A DNA stretch of 64,000 nucleotides from assembly GCF_025354735.1 (NCBI RefSeq), contig NZ_JANXMI010000312.1:1-64000 (forward strand). Direction: 5' to 3'. A program made the translations under genes and the position numbers. This DNA comes from Rugamonas sp. (GTDB taxonomy: Bacteria > Pseudomonadota > Gammaproteobacteria > Burkholderiales > Burkholderiaceae_D). The notes under the pieces were generated by a model. The model saw only the letters and a list, made by a program, of their open reading frames with translations. It was not told the DNA's origin and did not search any database. Positions 32,136-41,264 of this stretch are shown here, piece by piece. Position 1 is the first letter of the stretch. Every line of letters begins with the position of its first letter.

Positions 32136-33385
32136 GATTTGCTCCCGGTCGCGGCCAGCGTGATGCGCCAGGTGCCCGGCGTCGCCTCGCCCAGGTCCAG
32201 ATGGCGGGCCGCCAGCGCCGCCTTGATCCGGCCCATCGCGGCCGCATCGACCATATTCGGTTTGATCTTCACCACCAGCGCGCGCTCGCGGTATTCGAGC
32301 GTGGCGATGACGTCCTTGCGCGGCAGGACGCTGAGCGCCTCGCCCAGCGCGGCGCTCAGCGACGTGAATTCGTCGGGGCCGACCTGGCCGCCGCTGACGC
32401 GGGCCACGGCGATATTCTTGCGCATCTGCGCGGCCGGATCGAGGATCACGGTTTCATTCGGATAGGCGGCCTTGAAGGTCTGCTTCATCGCCGCGCGCAC
32501 ATCGGCCGCTTCGTGCTTCAGGTGCAGCCACTCGGCGTTGATGCCGACGATATTGACCAGCAGCGCCAGCGCCGCGATCCGCACCGGCCAGCGCCAGCGC
32601 TGCCACTGGCGCGCGCCGGCGCCGCTGGCGCCGAGCGCCGGCACCAGGTCGAGCGCAGTCGATTTCGACGCCGAGATCCAGTGCGCCCAGTGATCCTCGA
32701 CCAGGGTGATGGCGGACAGGCCGGCATCGGCGGCGACCAGCGCCGCGTACTGCGGCATCTGCGCGGCCGGCAGGTAGAGGCTGACCGGCGCCTCGCCGGC
32801 GCCGGTCATTGCGCGCAGCGTGTGCAGCGCCGCTTCCGGCTGGGCCGACAGCGCCAGGCCGAGACCCTCGTACTGCGACTGGCGCAGCGCCAGTTCCAGG
32901 CCGTGGTCGCCGGCGCTGAGCGCGGCCGACACGCTGCCCGGCTGGAACGGCAGGCACAATTGCGCCGGCAGCGCGGACACGCCGTGCGCGCCCTGCGCCA
33001 GCAGCGCCTTGACCAGCACTTCCAGCCACGCGCGCTGCACCACGGCGACGCTACGCATGCCGTCGGCGCCCGGCGCCGGCGCGGCCGCCATCACGCTGTC
33101 GGCGATGTCGCCCAGGATCTGGTCTTCCACCAGGTTGGGCAGCGCGGCCTTCAGGCGCGCCGCCGACAGCGGCGGCACCTTCACCCGTAGCAGCGTGACG
33201 TCGGAAGCGGCCAGCAACAGCACCACGCGGCGCGCCGACGCGATCAGGTCGCCCAGGTTGCCGAGCGCGGACACGCCCTGCTGCAACAGCTGGCCGCCAT
33301 CGCCGGCCAGCGCGTAGGGACACGCCGGCGCGGCGCCGCCGATGGCGCCCGCGCGGGCCGGGTAGCGAATGTAAAGAGTCGTCAA
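32132..33385 (-). CDS. gspL: type II secretion system protein GspL
   Basis: Actin-like cytoplasmic domain (LPNLVEDQILGDI), TM and periplasmic domain; 4-nt overlap with gspM. Confidence 0.9.
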   Translation of the reverse strand: MTTLYIRYPARAGAIGGAAPACPYALAGDGGQLLQQGVSALGNLGDLIASARRVVLLLAASDVTLLRVKVPPLSAARLKAALPNLVEDQILGDIADSVMAAAPAPGADGMRSVAVVQRAWLEVLVKALLAQGAHGVSALPAQLCLPFQPGSVSAALSAGDHGLELALRQSQYEGLGLALSAQPEAALHTLRAMTGAGEAPVSLYLPAAQMPQYAALVAADAGLSAITLVEDHWAHWISASKSTALDLVPALGASGAGARQWQRWRWPVRIAALALLVNIVGINAEWLHLKHEAADVRAAMKQTFKAAYPNETVILDPAAQMRKNIAVARVSGGQVGPDEFTSLSAALGEALSVLPRKDVIATLEYRERALVVKIKPNMVDAAAMGRIKAALAARHLDLGEATPGTWRITLAATGSKS

Positions 33386-33412
33386 AGGTTCTCGCTTTCG
33401 TTGATAGCCATG

Positions 33413-34405
33413 CTAATTTTCGCGTATCCAGACCAAGCTGGTTTTAAAGGTCAGCGGATCACGTTTTATCAGCGCCTGCGAATCGAGCGCGGCGCGGTCC
33501 AGCCGCACGCGGCTGAACACCAGAAAATAATTCGTCTTGGTCACCACGCCCACGATCGGCGTCTTGCCCTGCCCCAGTTGCGCCGTGAAGTTGCTCGCAT
33601 CACGGTAGGGTATCCGCTTGCGGTTGTTGACCAGCGTGGTGCCGTCGGACAGCGAATAACCGGGCACCAGCGCCGCCAGCAGTTCGGCCGGCGCCGTGTT
33701 CACATTCACCGGCAGGCGCTCCGGCAGCACGATGACGAAATCGCGCAGCTGCTCGATGGCCTGCGGCGTGAAGCCGGCCACCGTCAGCAAATCCTCCACC
33801 CGCAGCATCGCCATCGGCTCGGCGCCGTCGCCGCCACCGCTGCCTGCGGGGGGCTTGAGCTGTGCTCCGCCATCCGTCTGCGCCGACGCCAGCTGGCTGC
33901 GCGCCACTTCGTCCGCCACCTTCTGCGCCAGCGACGGATCGAGATGGATATTTTCCAGCAGGCGGCCGAACACCTGCACCTGCGGGGCGCTGGTGCTCTT
34001 GCCGTCGGCCAGATCGGCGAGATTGTAACGCGCCTGGGCATCGGTAATCTGGCCCGACAGCGTCGCATCGAATTTTTCGCCTTCGACCCGTTCGCGTTCG
34101 ACGTAATCGTCGAGCCGCGTCTCGGCCAGCGGCGTGGCCCAGATGCCGTTGGCGGCCGTGTAAGCGGTATCGCGGCCATCCTGGGCCAGTATCAGGCCGG
34201 CCCAATCGAGGGCGCCGCGCACGATCCACTCGGTCTGCAAATGCAGGCGCTGGTTTTCCATCGAGCGCACCTGCACCTGCTGCTGCCAGAACAGGCTGGT
34301 GACGATGGTCACGGCCAGTGTCGTCAGCAGCAGCGCCGTGATGATGGCGACGCCGCGCTGGCTTTGGGGGAAGGGGCGGCGGCGCGCCGGGGCGGACGAT
34401 TTCAT
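33413..34405 (-). CDS. gspK: type II secretion system minor pseudopilin GspK
   Basis: QRGVAIITALLLTTLAVTIVTSLFWQQQVQVRSMENQRLHLQTEWIVRGALDWA. Confidence 0.92.
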   Translation of the reverse strand: MKSSAPARRRPFPQSQRGVAIITALLLTTLAVTIVTSLFWQQQVQVRSMENQRLHLQTEWIVRGALDWAGLILAQDGRDTAYTAANGIWATPLAETRLDDYVERERVEGEKFDATLSGQITDAQARYNLADLADGKSTSAPQVQVFGRLLENIHLDPSLAQKVADEVARSQLASAQTDGGAQLKPPAGSGGGDGAEPMAMLRVEDLLTVAGFTPQAIEQLRDFVIVLPERLPVNVNTAPAELLAALVPGYSLSDGTTLVNNRKRIPYRDASNFTAQLGQGKTPIVGVVTKTNYFLVFSRVRLDRAALDSQALIKRDPLTFKTSLVWIREN

Positions 34406-35067
34406 ACCGCGCCCAGTAAAAAGACTTTTATCAGGCTGGCGTTCTGGCCGGCCAGCCGCAGCGACACTTCCAGGCCGGTCGGCCCGGTCACGATGGAGGT
34501 CAGCAGCGGCGACGGCGGCGGCGCCGACTGGTTGGCGTTGGCGGCGGACTGCCAGCCGTTGTTCTGCCAGATCCGCATCGTCAGCGAGTCGACGCCCGAT
34601 TGCAGCGCCACGCTGGCGGCCGGATCGGCGTCGCCCAGCGCCGCCTGCCACAGTGCGCTCAGCTGCACCAGGTCGCGCGTGGCGGCCGACTCGCGCCGCA
34701 CCAGCACGCCGTCGCGCAGGCGGTAGGACACCACCTGCAGGCGCGAAGGCTCGTTCTCCGCCAGCGAGGTGCGCACCAGCGTGATGCGGCCGTCCAGCGC
34801 CTGCAGGTTGACGCGGCCGTGCAGCTGGGCCGTCGTCGCCAACTGTTCGAGATCGTTCTGCATCTGCGCGAACGCCAGTTGCAGGCCGCGGGTCTGTTCC
34901 ATCTGCGCCGTCAGCGCGGCGCGCGAGCGGATGATGCCATCGAGCCCGCGCCAGCCCAGCACCGCGACGATGGCCAGGATGCTGATCGCCACCAGCAGCT
35001 CGATCAGCGTGAAGCCGCGCCGGCGGCGTGGCGGTGCGGGGTGGCGTTTGGCGTGGCGGCGCGTCAT
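34402..35067 (-). CDS. gspJ: type II secretion system minor pseudopilin GspJ
   Basis: RGFTLIELLVAISILAIVAVLGWRGLDGIIRSRAAL prepilin motif. Confidence 0.92.
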   Translation of the reverse strand: MTRRHAKRHPAPPRRRRGFTLIELLVAISILAIVAVLGWRGLDGIIRSRAALTAQMEQTRGLQLAFAQMQNDLEQLATTAQLHGRVNLQALDGRITLVRTSLAENEPSRLQVVSYRLRDGVLVRRESAATRDLVQLSALWQAALGDADPAASVALQSGVDSLTMRIWQNNGWQSAANANQSAPPPSPLLTSIVTGPTGLEVSLRLAGQNASLIKVFLLGAV

Positions 35068-35462
35068 TGGTTCAGCACCAGTTGCACCAGCTTGATGATG
35101 CGGCGCTGGGGTTGCGCCTGATCGTAGACGCTGACCTCGACCCGGCGCAGGCGCGGGTTCGGGCTGGCGATGACTTCCTGTTCGCACGTCAGTTGCAGCT
35201 CGCCCTGCGGACAGTCGAACGATTGCTTGCCGACGGCCGGGAATTCCTTGGCCAGGCGGATTTGCACCAGCCGGTTTTCGGCCGACCACGACGCCATCAT
35301 CGCGCTGCGCAAGCCGGCGCTGTTCTGGGTCAGGCTGCCGACCGCGCGCAGCGCCGCGCCGAGCGCGATCAGCACGATGAACAGCGCCACCAGCACTTCG
35401 AGCAGCGTGAAGCCGCGCGCGCGCGCCGGGCGATGCATCGGAAAGGAAGAGGAGGAGCGCAT
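35064..35462 (-). CDS. gspI: type II secretion system minor pseudopilin GspI
   Basis: RGFTLLEVLVALFIVLIALGAALRAVGSLTQNSAGLR. Confidence 0.92.
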   Translation of the reverse strand: MRSSSSFPMHRPARARGFTLLEVLVALFIVLIALGAALRAVGSLTQNSAGLRSAMMASWSAENRLVQIRLAKEFPAVGKQSFDCPQGELQLTCEQEVIASPNPRLRRVEVSVYDQAQPQRRIIKLVQLVLNQ

Positions 35463-35475
35463 CGTCGGTTCAGCC

Positions 35476-35943
35476 TCAGTCGACCGTGAAGTGGCCGATG
35501 CCGTCGGCATGGACGGCGACGCTGCCGCCGCCGCCCGTCAACGTCAGCACGAAGGGCTTGTCGACCGGTTCGCGGCCGAAGACGATGCGCAGGCCGCCGT
35601 TTTGCACGCTGGGCTGCGGATCGAGCAGCAAGGTCAGTGGCGCGTTCTTGAACGGCCGTTCGCGCAGCAGGTCGTCGCCGGTCACCGGTTGCCACTGCTG
35701 TTCGTTGCGGACCATGAAATGATAGCCTTCCGGCTGCGCCTCGAACGCGATCGGCCGGTTGCGCACGATGGCCTCGTCGCGCGCCAGTTGCAGCAGCAGC
35801 GCGATGCGCTGCGCTTCCTGCTGCATCGATTGCTGCTGGTTCGGCAGCGCGTTGAGCGTGACGGTGCCCAGCACGACGCCGACGATGACCAGCACCACCA
35901 GCAATTCGAGCAGCGTGAAGCCGGCGTTGCGCATGGCCGTCAC
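35476..35943 (-). CDS. gspH: type II secretion system minor pseudopilin GspH
   Basis: NAGFTLLELLVVLVIVGVVLGTVTLNALP. Confidence 0.9.
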   Translation of the reverse strand: MTAMRNAGFTLLELLVVLVIVGVVLGTVTLNALPNQQQSMQQEAQRIALLLQLARDEAIVRNRPIAFEAQPEGYHFMVRNEQQWQPVTGDDLLRERPFKNAPLTLLLDPQPSVQNGGLRIVFGREPVDKPFVLTLTGGGGSVAVHADGIGHFTVD

Positions 35944-35949
35944 GCCGGC

Positions 35950-36402
35950 CTAGTTATCCCAGGAGCCGATGTCGGCATCGTCGCCGCTGCCGCCGGGCTG
36001 GTTGTCGGCGCCCAGCGAGAAGACGTCGACTTCGCCGTGGATGCCGGGCGACAGATACTGGTAGGGATTGCCCCAAGGGTCCTTGGGCAGCTTGTCGAGG
36101 TAGCCGCCGGCCTTCCAGCCCTTGGCTTCGGGGCCGGTGGTCGGCTGGGTCAACAGCGCCTGCAAGCCCTGCTCGGTGGTCGGGTAGCGCTGGTTATCGA
36201 GCTTGTACAGTTTCAGCGACTGCATCACGGTGGCGATGTCCACTTTGGCGGCGGCCACTTTGGCTTCGCCCGTGCGGCCTATCAGTTTCGGCACCACCAG
36301 CGCGGCCAGCACGCCCATGATGACGACCACCACCATGATCTCGATGAGGGTGAAGCCGCGCGCCAGGTGGCGGCGGATCGAACGGTGCGATGCTGTTTGC
36401 AT
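35950..36402 (-). CDS. gspG: type II secretion system major pseudopilin GspG
   Basis: RGFTLIEIMVVVVIMGVLAALVVPKLIGRTGEAKVAAAKVDIATVMQSLKLYKLDNQRYPTTEQGLQAL. Confidence 0.96.
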   Translation of the reverse strand: MQTASHRSIRRHLARGFTLIEIMVVVVIMGVLAALVVPKLIGRTGEAKVAAAKVDIATVMQSLKLYKLDNQRYPTTEQGLQALLTQPTTGPEAKGWKAGGYLDKLPKDPWGNPYQYLSPGIHGEVDVFSLGADNQPGGSGDDADIGSWDN

Positions 36403-36609
36403 AAGAAGACGTAAAAGAATAAGAGTGCAGAGTATAAGGCCGAATCGGCGCCCCAGCAAAAACGGCGCGCCCCGAAAGACGCTAATTCAGCGTAAATAAA
36501 CAGACTTAGGCCAGGCTTAGCGAGCCGGCCGGTGCCCACGCGCTGAAATCGGGGTCAAGGCCGGGGGCGGCGACCCACGGCGGCCCCACGCCGACGGCCC
36601 TCATCCATT

Positions 36610-38742
36610 TCAATCGCGCTTGCGGGCCAGCGCCGACACGCGCGACAAGGCGCCGTCGTTGCTGCCGGCGTGGTTGGTCGACACCGGCTCGAGCGCTTTC
36701 AGCGCCGGCACGTCGCTGACGAACGGCGCGATGCCGTAGGCGACGTCGATCTCGCTCGGGTAAATCAGGTAGCCGCGCGTGATGACCGCCGCCACCTTGC
36801 GGATGTCGCCGATATGTTTGGTCGGGTCGCCGTCGACCAGCACCAGGTCGGCCAGCTTGCCGACCGAAACGCTGCCGCGGTCATTGCTGGTGCGGGTATA
36901 GCGCGCGCCATTGCGGGTCGCCACTTGCAGCGCCTGCGATGGCGTCAGCCCGGCCTTGACCAGCATTTCCAACTCGGCCTGCAAGGTGAAGCCGGCCAGT
37001 TCGTCGGTGCCGGCCACCAGCGGCACGCCGGCGCGGTACATGATGCCGACGAACTGCACCATCTTGGCGTAGGATTTTTCATAGCGCTTGAGGGTGGCGT
37101 CGTCGTCGATCTTCATGGTGCCGACCGAGAAGCCGCGCTTGACGTCCGGCGGCATGTGGTCGGCGATGGCGGCGAAGGGTTCGTTCATGTCGCCGTCCTT
37201 CTGCTTGAGGAAGGCGAAGGTGGCCAGCGTGGAGTCGATCGAGATCTGCTTCTTCGCCAGTTCGGCGACGAAGGCCTTGACCGGCTTGGAATTGAAATCG
37301 AGGTCGGCCACTTTTTCAGCCGGCAGGATGAAGCGTTGCAGCGTGCGGGTGTCGGTGTCGGGCTGCATGACGAAGTTCAGCATGACCTGGTTGATGTGCT
37401 GGATTTCGTCGTAGCCGGCGTCGAGCGCCTGCTGCGCGCGCAGGCCGGCCGGGATGTGGCCGGACACGCGCATGCCGCGGCTGTGCGCATAGGCCACGGT
37501 CTCCTTCAGGATCGCTTTCGGGAAGGAGTTATAAATCTTCAGCTGCGGATAACCATGTTCGGCGTACCAGTCGATGGCGTTCTTGGCCTGCGGCAGCGTC
37601 GAGATGACGAAGCCGCCGTTCGACGAGAACGGGCTCTCGCCCTCGAGGAAACCGGCCGGCACCACCTGCGGCGCGAGCAGCTTGCCGGCGATGGTTTCGT
37701 CGAGCTCCATTTGCAGCTGGGCGTTGTCGTTGCCCATGTCGCGCGCGCTGGTGACGCCGGCGGCCACGTGCAGCGCGTCGGACCAGCGGTCGACGTGGGC
37801 GTGCATGTCGAACAGGCCGGGCAGCATGATGCGGCCGTTGGCGTCGATTTCGTTGACGGCGCCGCGCGACGGCGCGCCGGCCGGCACCACTTCGGTGATG
37901 CGGCCGCGCAGCACGTAGACGTCGGACAGCGCGCCGACGGTGGCCTTCTCGCTGTCGAACACGCGCGCGTTGCGGATCACGGTCAGGCCGGTCAGCGGGT
38001 GCTGGAGCTGGGCCGCGTCGTCGGACAGCAGTTTGCTTTCGGCCGCTTTCTGATGTTCGGCCAGCAGCGGCGCCACGCCCTGCCAGCCCTCCTCCAGCAT
38101 CGACGCGAAGCCGGGGATGACGAGGCCGAACATGCGCGGATGCTCGCCCGTGGTGGCCCAGTAGAACGACGGCGACAGGCCGACGCCGGTCTGCGCCAGC
38201 AGCTGCACTTTCTCGGTCTTGCCGTTGGCGCTGACGTCCACCGTGTCGAGCGTGCGCTGGGCCAGCGTACCGGATGGCAGCAGCGCCAGCTTGTGGTCCG
38301 GCGCGGCGGCCAGCGCGGTGATCGAGGCCGACGCGATCTCGAAGGAGCTGTTCAGCGGTAAATACATGGCGGGGCCGGTGACGGCGGTGGCGCCGTGCTC
38401 GGAGGTCGACTTCCACAGCGCCTGGCCGTCCTTGCGCTCGAAGTGCTCGTCGACGACGGCGCCGAAGGTCGAATTGCCTTTCACCGTGTATTCGGTCATG
38501 ACGCCGTCGGCGCCCATGCGGAATTGCTCCGTCAGTTCCGGGCCGCGGCCGTTGTCCTTGTAGATGAAGCGGACCTTGGTCAGGCCATCGTCCCCGCGCT
38601 CGACTTCCTGCTCGCCGATCTGTTTGCCGTTTTCGGCCACGATCAGATATTTGGTGTGGCTGGCCGCCTGCGCCGGCGCGCTGAACGCGGCGGCGACGGC
38701 AAGGGCGAGGACCAGGGGCAAGGCGGGTAGGCTGCGCATCAT
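36610..38742 (-). CDS. secreted amidohydrolase family protein
   Basis: Signal peptide; ANGRIMLPGLFDMHAHVDRWSDALHVAAGVTSARDMG metal-binding motif; C-terminal VGKLADLVLVDGDPTKHI. Confidence 0.9.
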   Translation of the reverse strand: MMRSLPALPLVLALAVAAAFSAPAQAASHTKYLIVAENGKQIGEQEVERGDDGLTKVRFIYKDNGRGPELTEQFRMGADGVMTEYTVKGNSTFGAVVDEHFERKDGQALWKSTSEHGATAVTGPAMYLPLNSSFEIASASITALAAAPDHKLALLPSGTLAQRTLDTVDVSANGKTEKVQLLAQTGVGLSPSFYWATTGEHPRMFGLVIPGFASMLEEGWQGVAPLLAEHQKAAESKLLSDDAAQLQHPLTGLTVIRNARVFDSEKATVGALSDVYVLRGRITEVVPAGAPSRGAVNEIDANGRIMLPGLFDMHAHVDRWSDALHVAAGVTSARDMGNDNAQLQMELDETIAGKLLAPQVVPAGFLEGESPFSSNGGFVISTLPQAKNAIDWYAEHGYPQLKIYNSFPKAILKETVAYAHSRGMRVSGHIPAGLRAQQALDAGYDEIQHINQVMLNFVMQPDTDTRTLQRFILPAEKVADLDFNSKPVKAFVAELAKKQISIDSTLATFAFLKQKDGDMNEPFAAIADHMPPDVKRGFSVGTMKIDDDATLKRYEKSYAKMVQFVGIMYRAGVPLVAGTDELAGFTLQAELEMLVKAGLTPSQALQVATRNGARYTRTSNDRGSVSVGKLADLVLVDGDPTKHIGDIRKVAAVITRGYLIYPSEIDVAYGIAPFVSDVPALKALEPVSTNHAGSNDGALSRVSALARKRD

Positions 38743-38830
38743 CGTTTTAATCTCCGAATCGGACTGGTTGGGCTGCGGTTGTGTATTTGTTATGAGTGTA
38801 TCAGCACATGTAGCTGTATCAGCACATGTA

Positions 38831-39583
38831 TCAATGACCGCCGCCGCATACCGGGCAGGCGGCGTTGCGCTCGATGCGGATGCTGGTCCATTCCATGTGC
38901 AGGCCGTCGAGCATCAGCAGGCGGCCGGCCAGCGACTGGCCGACGCCCATCAGCAGCTTGAGCGCCTCGGCCGCCTGCATCGCGCCGACCACGCCGACCA
39001 GCGGCGCGAACACGCCCATGGTGGAACAGGCCACGTCCTCGAACGGCTGGTCCGGTGGGAACAGGCAGGCGTAGCATGGCGCCGCCGCGCTGCGCGTATC
39101 GAACACGCTGACCTGGCCGTCGAAACGGATCGCGGCGCCCGACACCAGCGGCTTGCGCGCGGCGACGCAGGCGCGGTTGATGGCGTGGCGGGTGGCGAAG
39201 TTGTCGCTGCAATCGAGGACCACGTCGGACGCTGCCACCAGCGCGGCCAGGCGAGCGTCGTCGGCGCGTTCGGTCAGCGCGGTGATGGCGATGTCGGGAT
39301 TGATTTGTTCGAGCGCGAGGCGCGCCGATTCGGCTTTCGGCTGGCCCACGCGCGCGGTGCTGTGGGCGATCTGGCGCTGCAGGTTGGTGAGGTCGACGAC
39401 GTCGTCGTCGACCAGCGTGATGTGGCCGACGCCGGCCGACGCCAGGTACAGCGCGGCCGGCGAACCGAGGCCGCCGGCGCCGATCACCAGCGCGTGCGCG
39501 GCCAGCAGCTTTTGCTGGCCCTCGATGCCGACTTCATTGAGCAGGATGTGGCGCGAGTAGCGCAGCAGTTGGTTGTCGTTCAT
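38831..39583 (-). CDS. moeB: HesA/MoeB/ThiF family adenylyltransferase
   Basis: MNDNQLLRYSRHILLNEVGIEGQQKLLAAHALVIGAGGLGSPAALYLASAGVG..., CxxC pairs (CYACLF, CPVCGG). Confidence 0.92.
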   Translation of the reverse strand: MNDNQLLRYSRHILLNEVGIEGQQKLLAAHALVIGAGGLGSPAALYLASAGVGHITLVDDDVVDLTNLQRQIAHSTARVGQPKAESARLALEQINPDIAITALTERADDARLAALVAASDVVLDCSDNFATRHAINRACVAARKPLVSGAAIRFDGQVSVFDTRSAAAPCYACLFPPDQPFEDVACSTMGVFAPLVGVVGAMQAAEALKLLMGVGQSLAGRLLMLDGLHMEWTSIRIERNAACPVCGGGH

Positions 39584-39734
39584 CGGGTGCGACGGGTTCC
39601 ATATTGAGGTGCGCGCGGGTGGACTGGCAGCGGCGCCGAGATCGGGATCGGTCAGCGGCGCGGACACCGGGGTCAGACCCCGTTCACGGGCAACGCTGAT
39701 CCCGGCTCCGCCGCCGGAGCCAAACCCATCGCGC

Positions 39735-41249
39735 TTATTTTTTGGCCGGCGCTTTTTTGTCGTCCGGCTTGACGTCGGTTTTCAGGTCCGGCTTGGCGTC
39801 GGACTTGACTTCGGTCTTGTCGGCCACGGCGTCGGTGGCGGCGGCGACATCGGCTTTCGCCAGCCGCACCGGCAATCCCTTGAAATGGTTCAGGGCCTGC
39901 GCCAGCTGGAAGTCGTCCTTCGATCCGAATTCGACCGGCTTCTGCTTCTTGGCCAGCGCCAGCAGGCGCTGCTCCTCTTCCAGGCCGTCGTGCCGGGGCG
40001 CTTTGACCGGGTCGGCCTGCTCGTCCTCGTTGCCCAGGTGTTTTTGCAGATCCGCTTCGCGCACGCGCAGGCTGTTCAAGCCGTCGCCGTCGGCCGTTTC
40101 GTCGACCAGCAGATCGGGCACGATGCCGCGCGCCTGGATCGAGCGGCCGTGCGGCGTGTAGTAGCGCGCGGTGGTGAGCTTGACGGCGGTGTCGGCGGTC
40201 AGCTGGCGCAGGGTTTGCACCGAGCCTTTGCCGAAGGTTTGCGAGCCCATGATGATGGCGCGCTTGTAGTCTTGCAGCGCGCCGGCGACGATCTCGGACG
40301 CGGAGGCCGAGCCGGTGTTCACCAGCACCACCATCGGCACGTCCTTGAGCGCCGCCGGCAGCTTGGCCAGCGGATCGCCGGGACCACGGCCGGCGTAGAA
40401 TTCGGGACGGCCGTAGAAGGTCTGCTTCGATTCCATCAGCTGGCCATTGGTGGTGACGATCACCGCGTCCTTCGGCAGGAAGGCGGCGGAGACGCCGACG
40501 GCGCCCGGCACCACGCCGCCCGGATCGTTGCGCAGGTCGAGCACCAGGCCTTTGATGTGCGGGTCTTGCGCATACAGGGCCGCCAGTTTTTTGGCCATGT
40601 CTTCGACGGTCGGCTCCTGGAACTGCGCGATGCGCAGCCACGCGTAACCGGGTTCGATCATCTTCGCCTTGACGCTCTGGACGCGGATTTCTTCGCGCGC
40701 CACGTGGAACAGCAGCGGCTTGTCTTCGCCCTTGCGATTGATGGTCAGCTCGACCTTGGAGTGCGGCTCACCGCGCATTTTCTTGATCGCCTCGTCGAGC
40801 GACTGGCCCTTGATGGGCGAGCCGTTGATGCGCGTAATGAGGTCGCCGGTCTTGATGCCGGCCTTGAAGGCGGGCGAATCCTCGATCGGCGAGACGACCT
40901 TGATGTAGCCGTCCTCGGTGCCCACTTCGATGCCGATGCCGACGAATTTGCCGGACACGGTTTCGCGCATTTCGCGGAAGGCTTTTTGATCGAGGTAGAG
41001 CGAGTGCGGGTCGAGCGAGGCGACCATGCCGGAAATGGCTTCGGTCAGCAGTTTTTTATCGTCGGCCGGTTCGACGTAATCGCTCTTGATGATGCCGAAA
41101 ACGTCGGTCAGCTCGCGCAATTCCTGCAGGGGCAGCGGGGCCGGCGAGCCGGTCACCTTTTGCGCGATGGCGGAAAACTGCAACGACACCGTGACGCCGG
41201 CCACCATGCCCAGACCGATCAGGCCGAAACTCTTGACTTTGTTGCCCAT
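39735..41249 (-). CDS. ctpA: S41 family C-terminal processing peptidase
   Basis: PDZ (GIGIEVGTEDGYIKVVSPIEDSPAFKAGIKTGDLI) and S41 catalytic region (VNTGSASASEIVAGALQDYKRAIIMGSQTFGKGSVQ). Confidence 0.95.
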   Translation of the reverse strand: MGNKVKSFGLIGLGMVAGVTVSLQFSAIAQKVTGSPAPLPLQELRELTDVFGIIKSDYVEPADDKKLLTEAISGMVASLDPHSLYLDQKAFREMRETVSGKFVGIGIEVGTEDGYIKVVSPIEDSPAFKAGIKTGDLITRINGSPIKGQSLDEAIKKMRGEPHSKVELTINRKGEDKPLLFHVAREEIRVQSVKAKMIEPGYAWLRIAQFQEPTVEDMAKKLAALYAQDPHIKGLVLDLRNDPGGVVPGAVGVSAAFLPKDAVIVTTNGQLMESKQTFYGRPEFYAGRGPGDPLAKLPAALKDVPMVVLVNTGSASASEIVAGALQDYKRAIIMGSQTFGKGSVQTLRQLTADTAVKLTTARYYTPHGRSIQARGIVPDLLVDETADGDGLNSLRVREADLQKHLGNEDEQADPVKAPRHDGLEEEQRLLALAKKQKPVEFGSKDDFQLAQALNHFKGLPVRLAKADVAAATDAVADKTEVKSDAKPDLKTDVKPDDKKAPAKK

Positions 41250-41264
41250 GTTTTATCCGCGACC

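Noticed and set aside
38795-38836. Short direct repeat GTATCAGCACATGTA near the moeB 3' end
   Set aside because: Only two short copies, no associated structure; likely chance or minor slippage.
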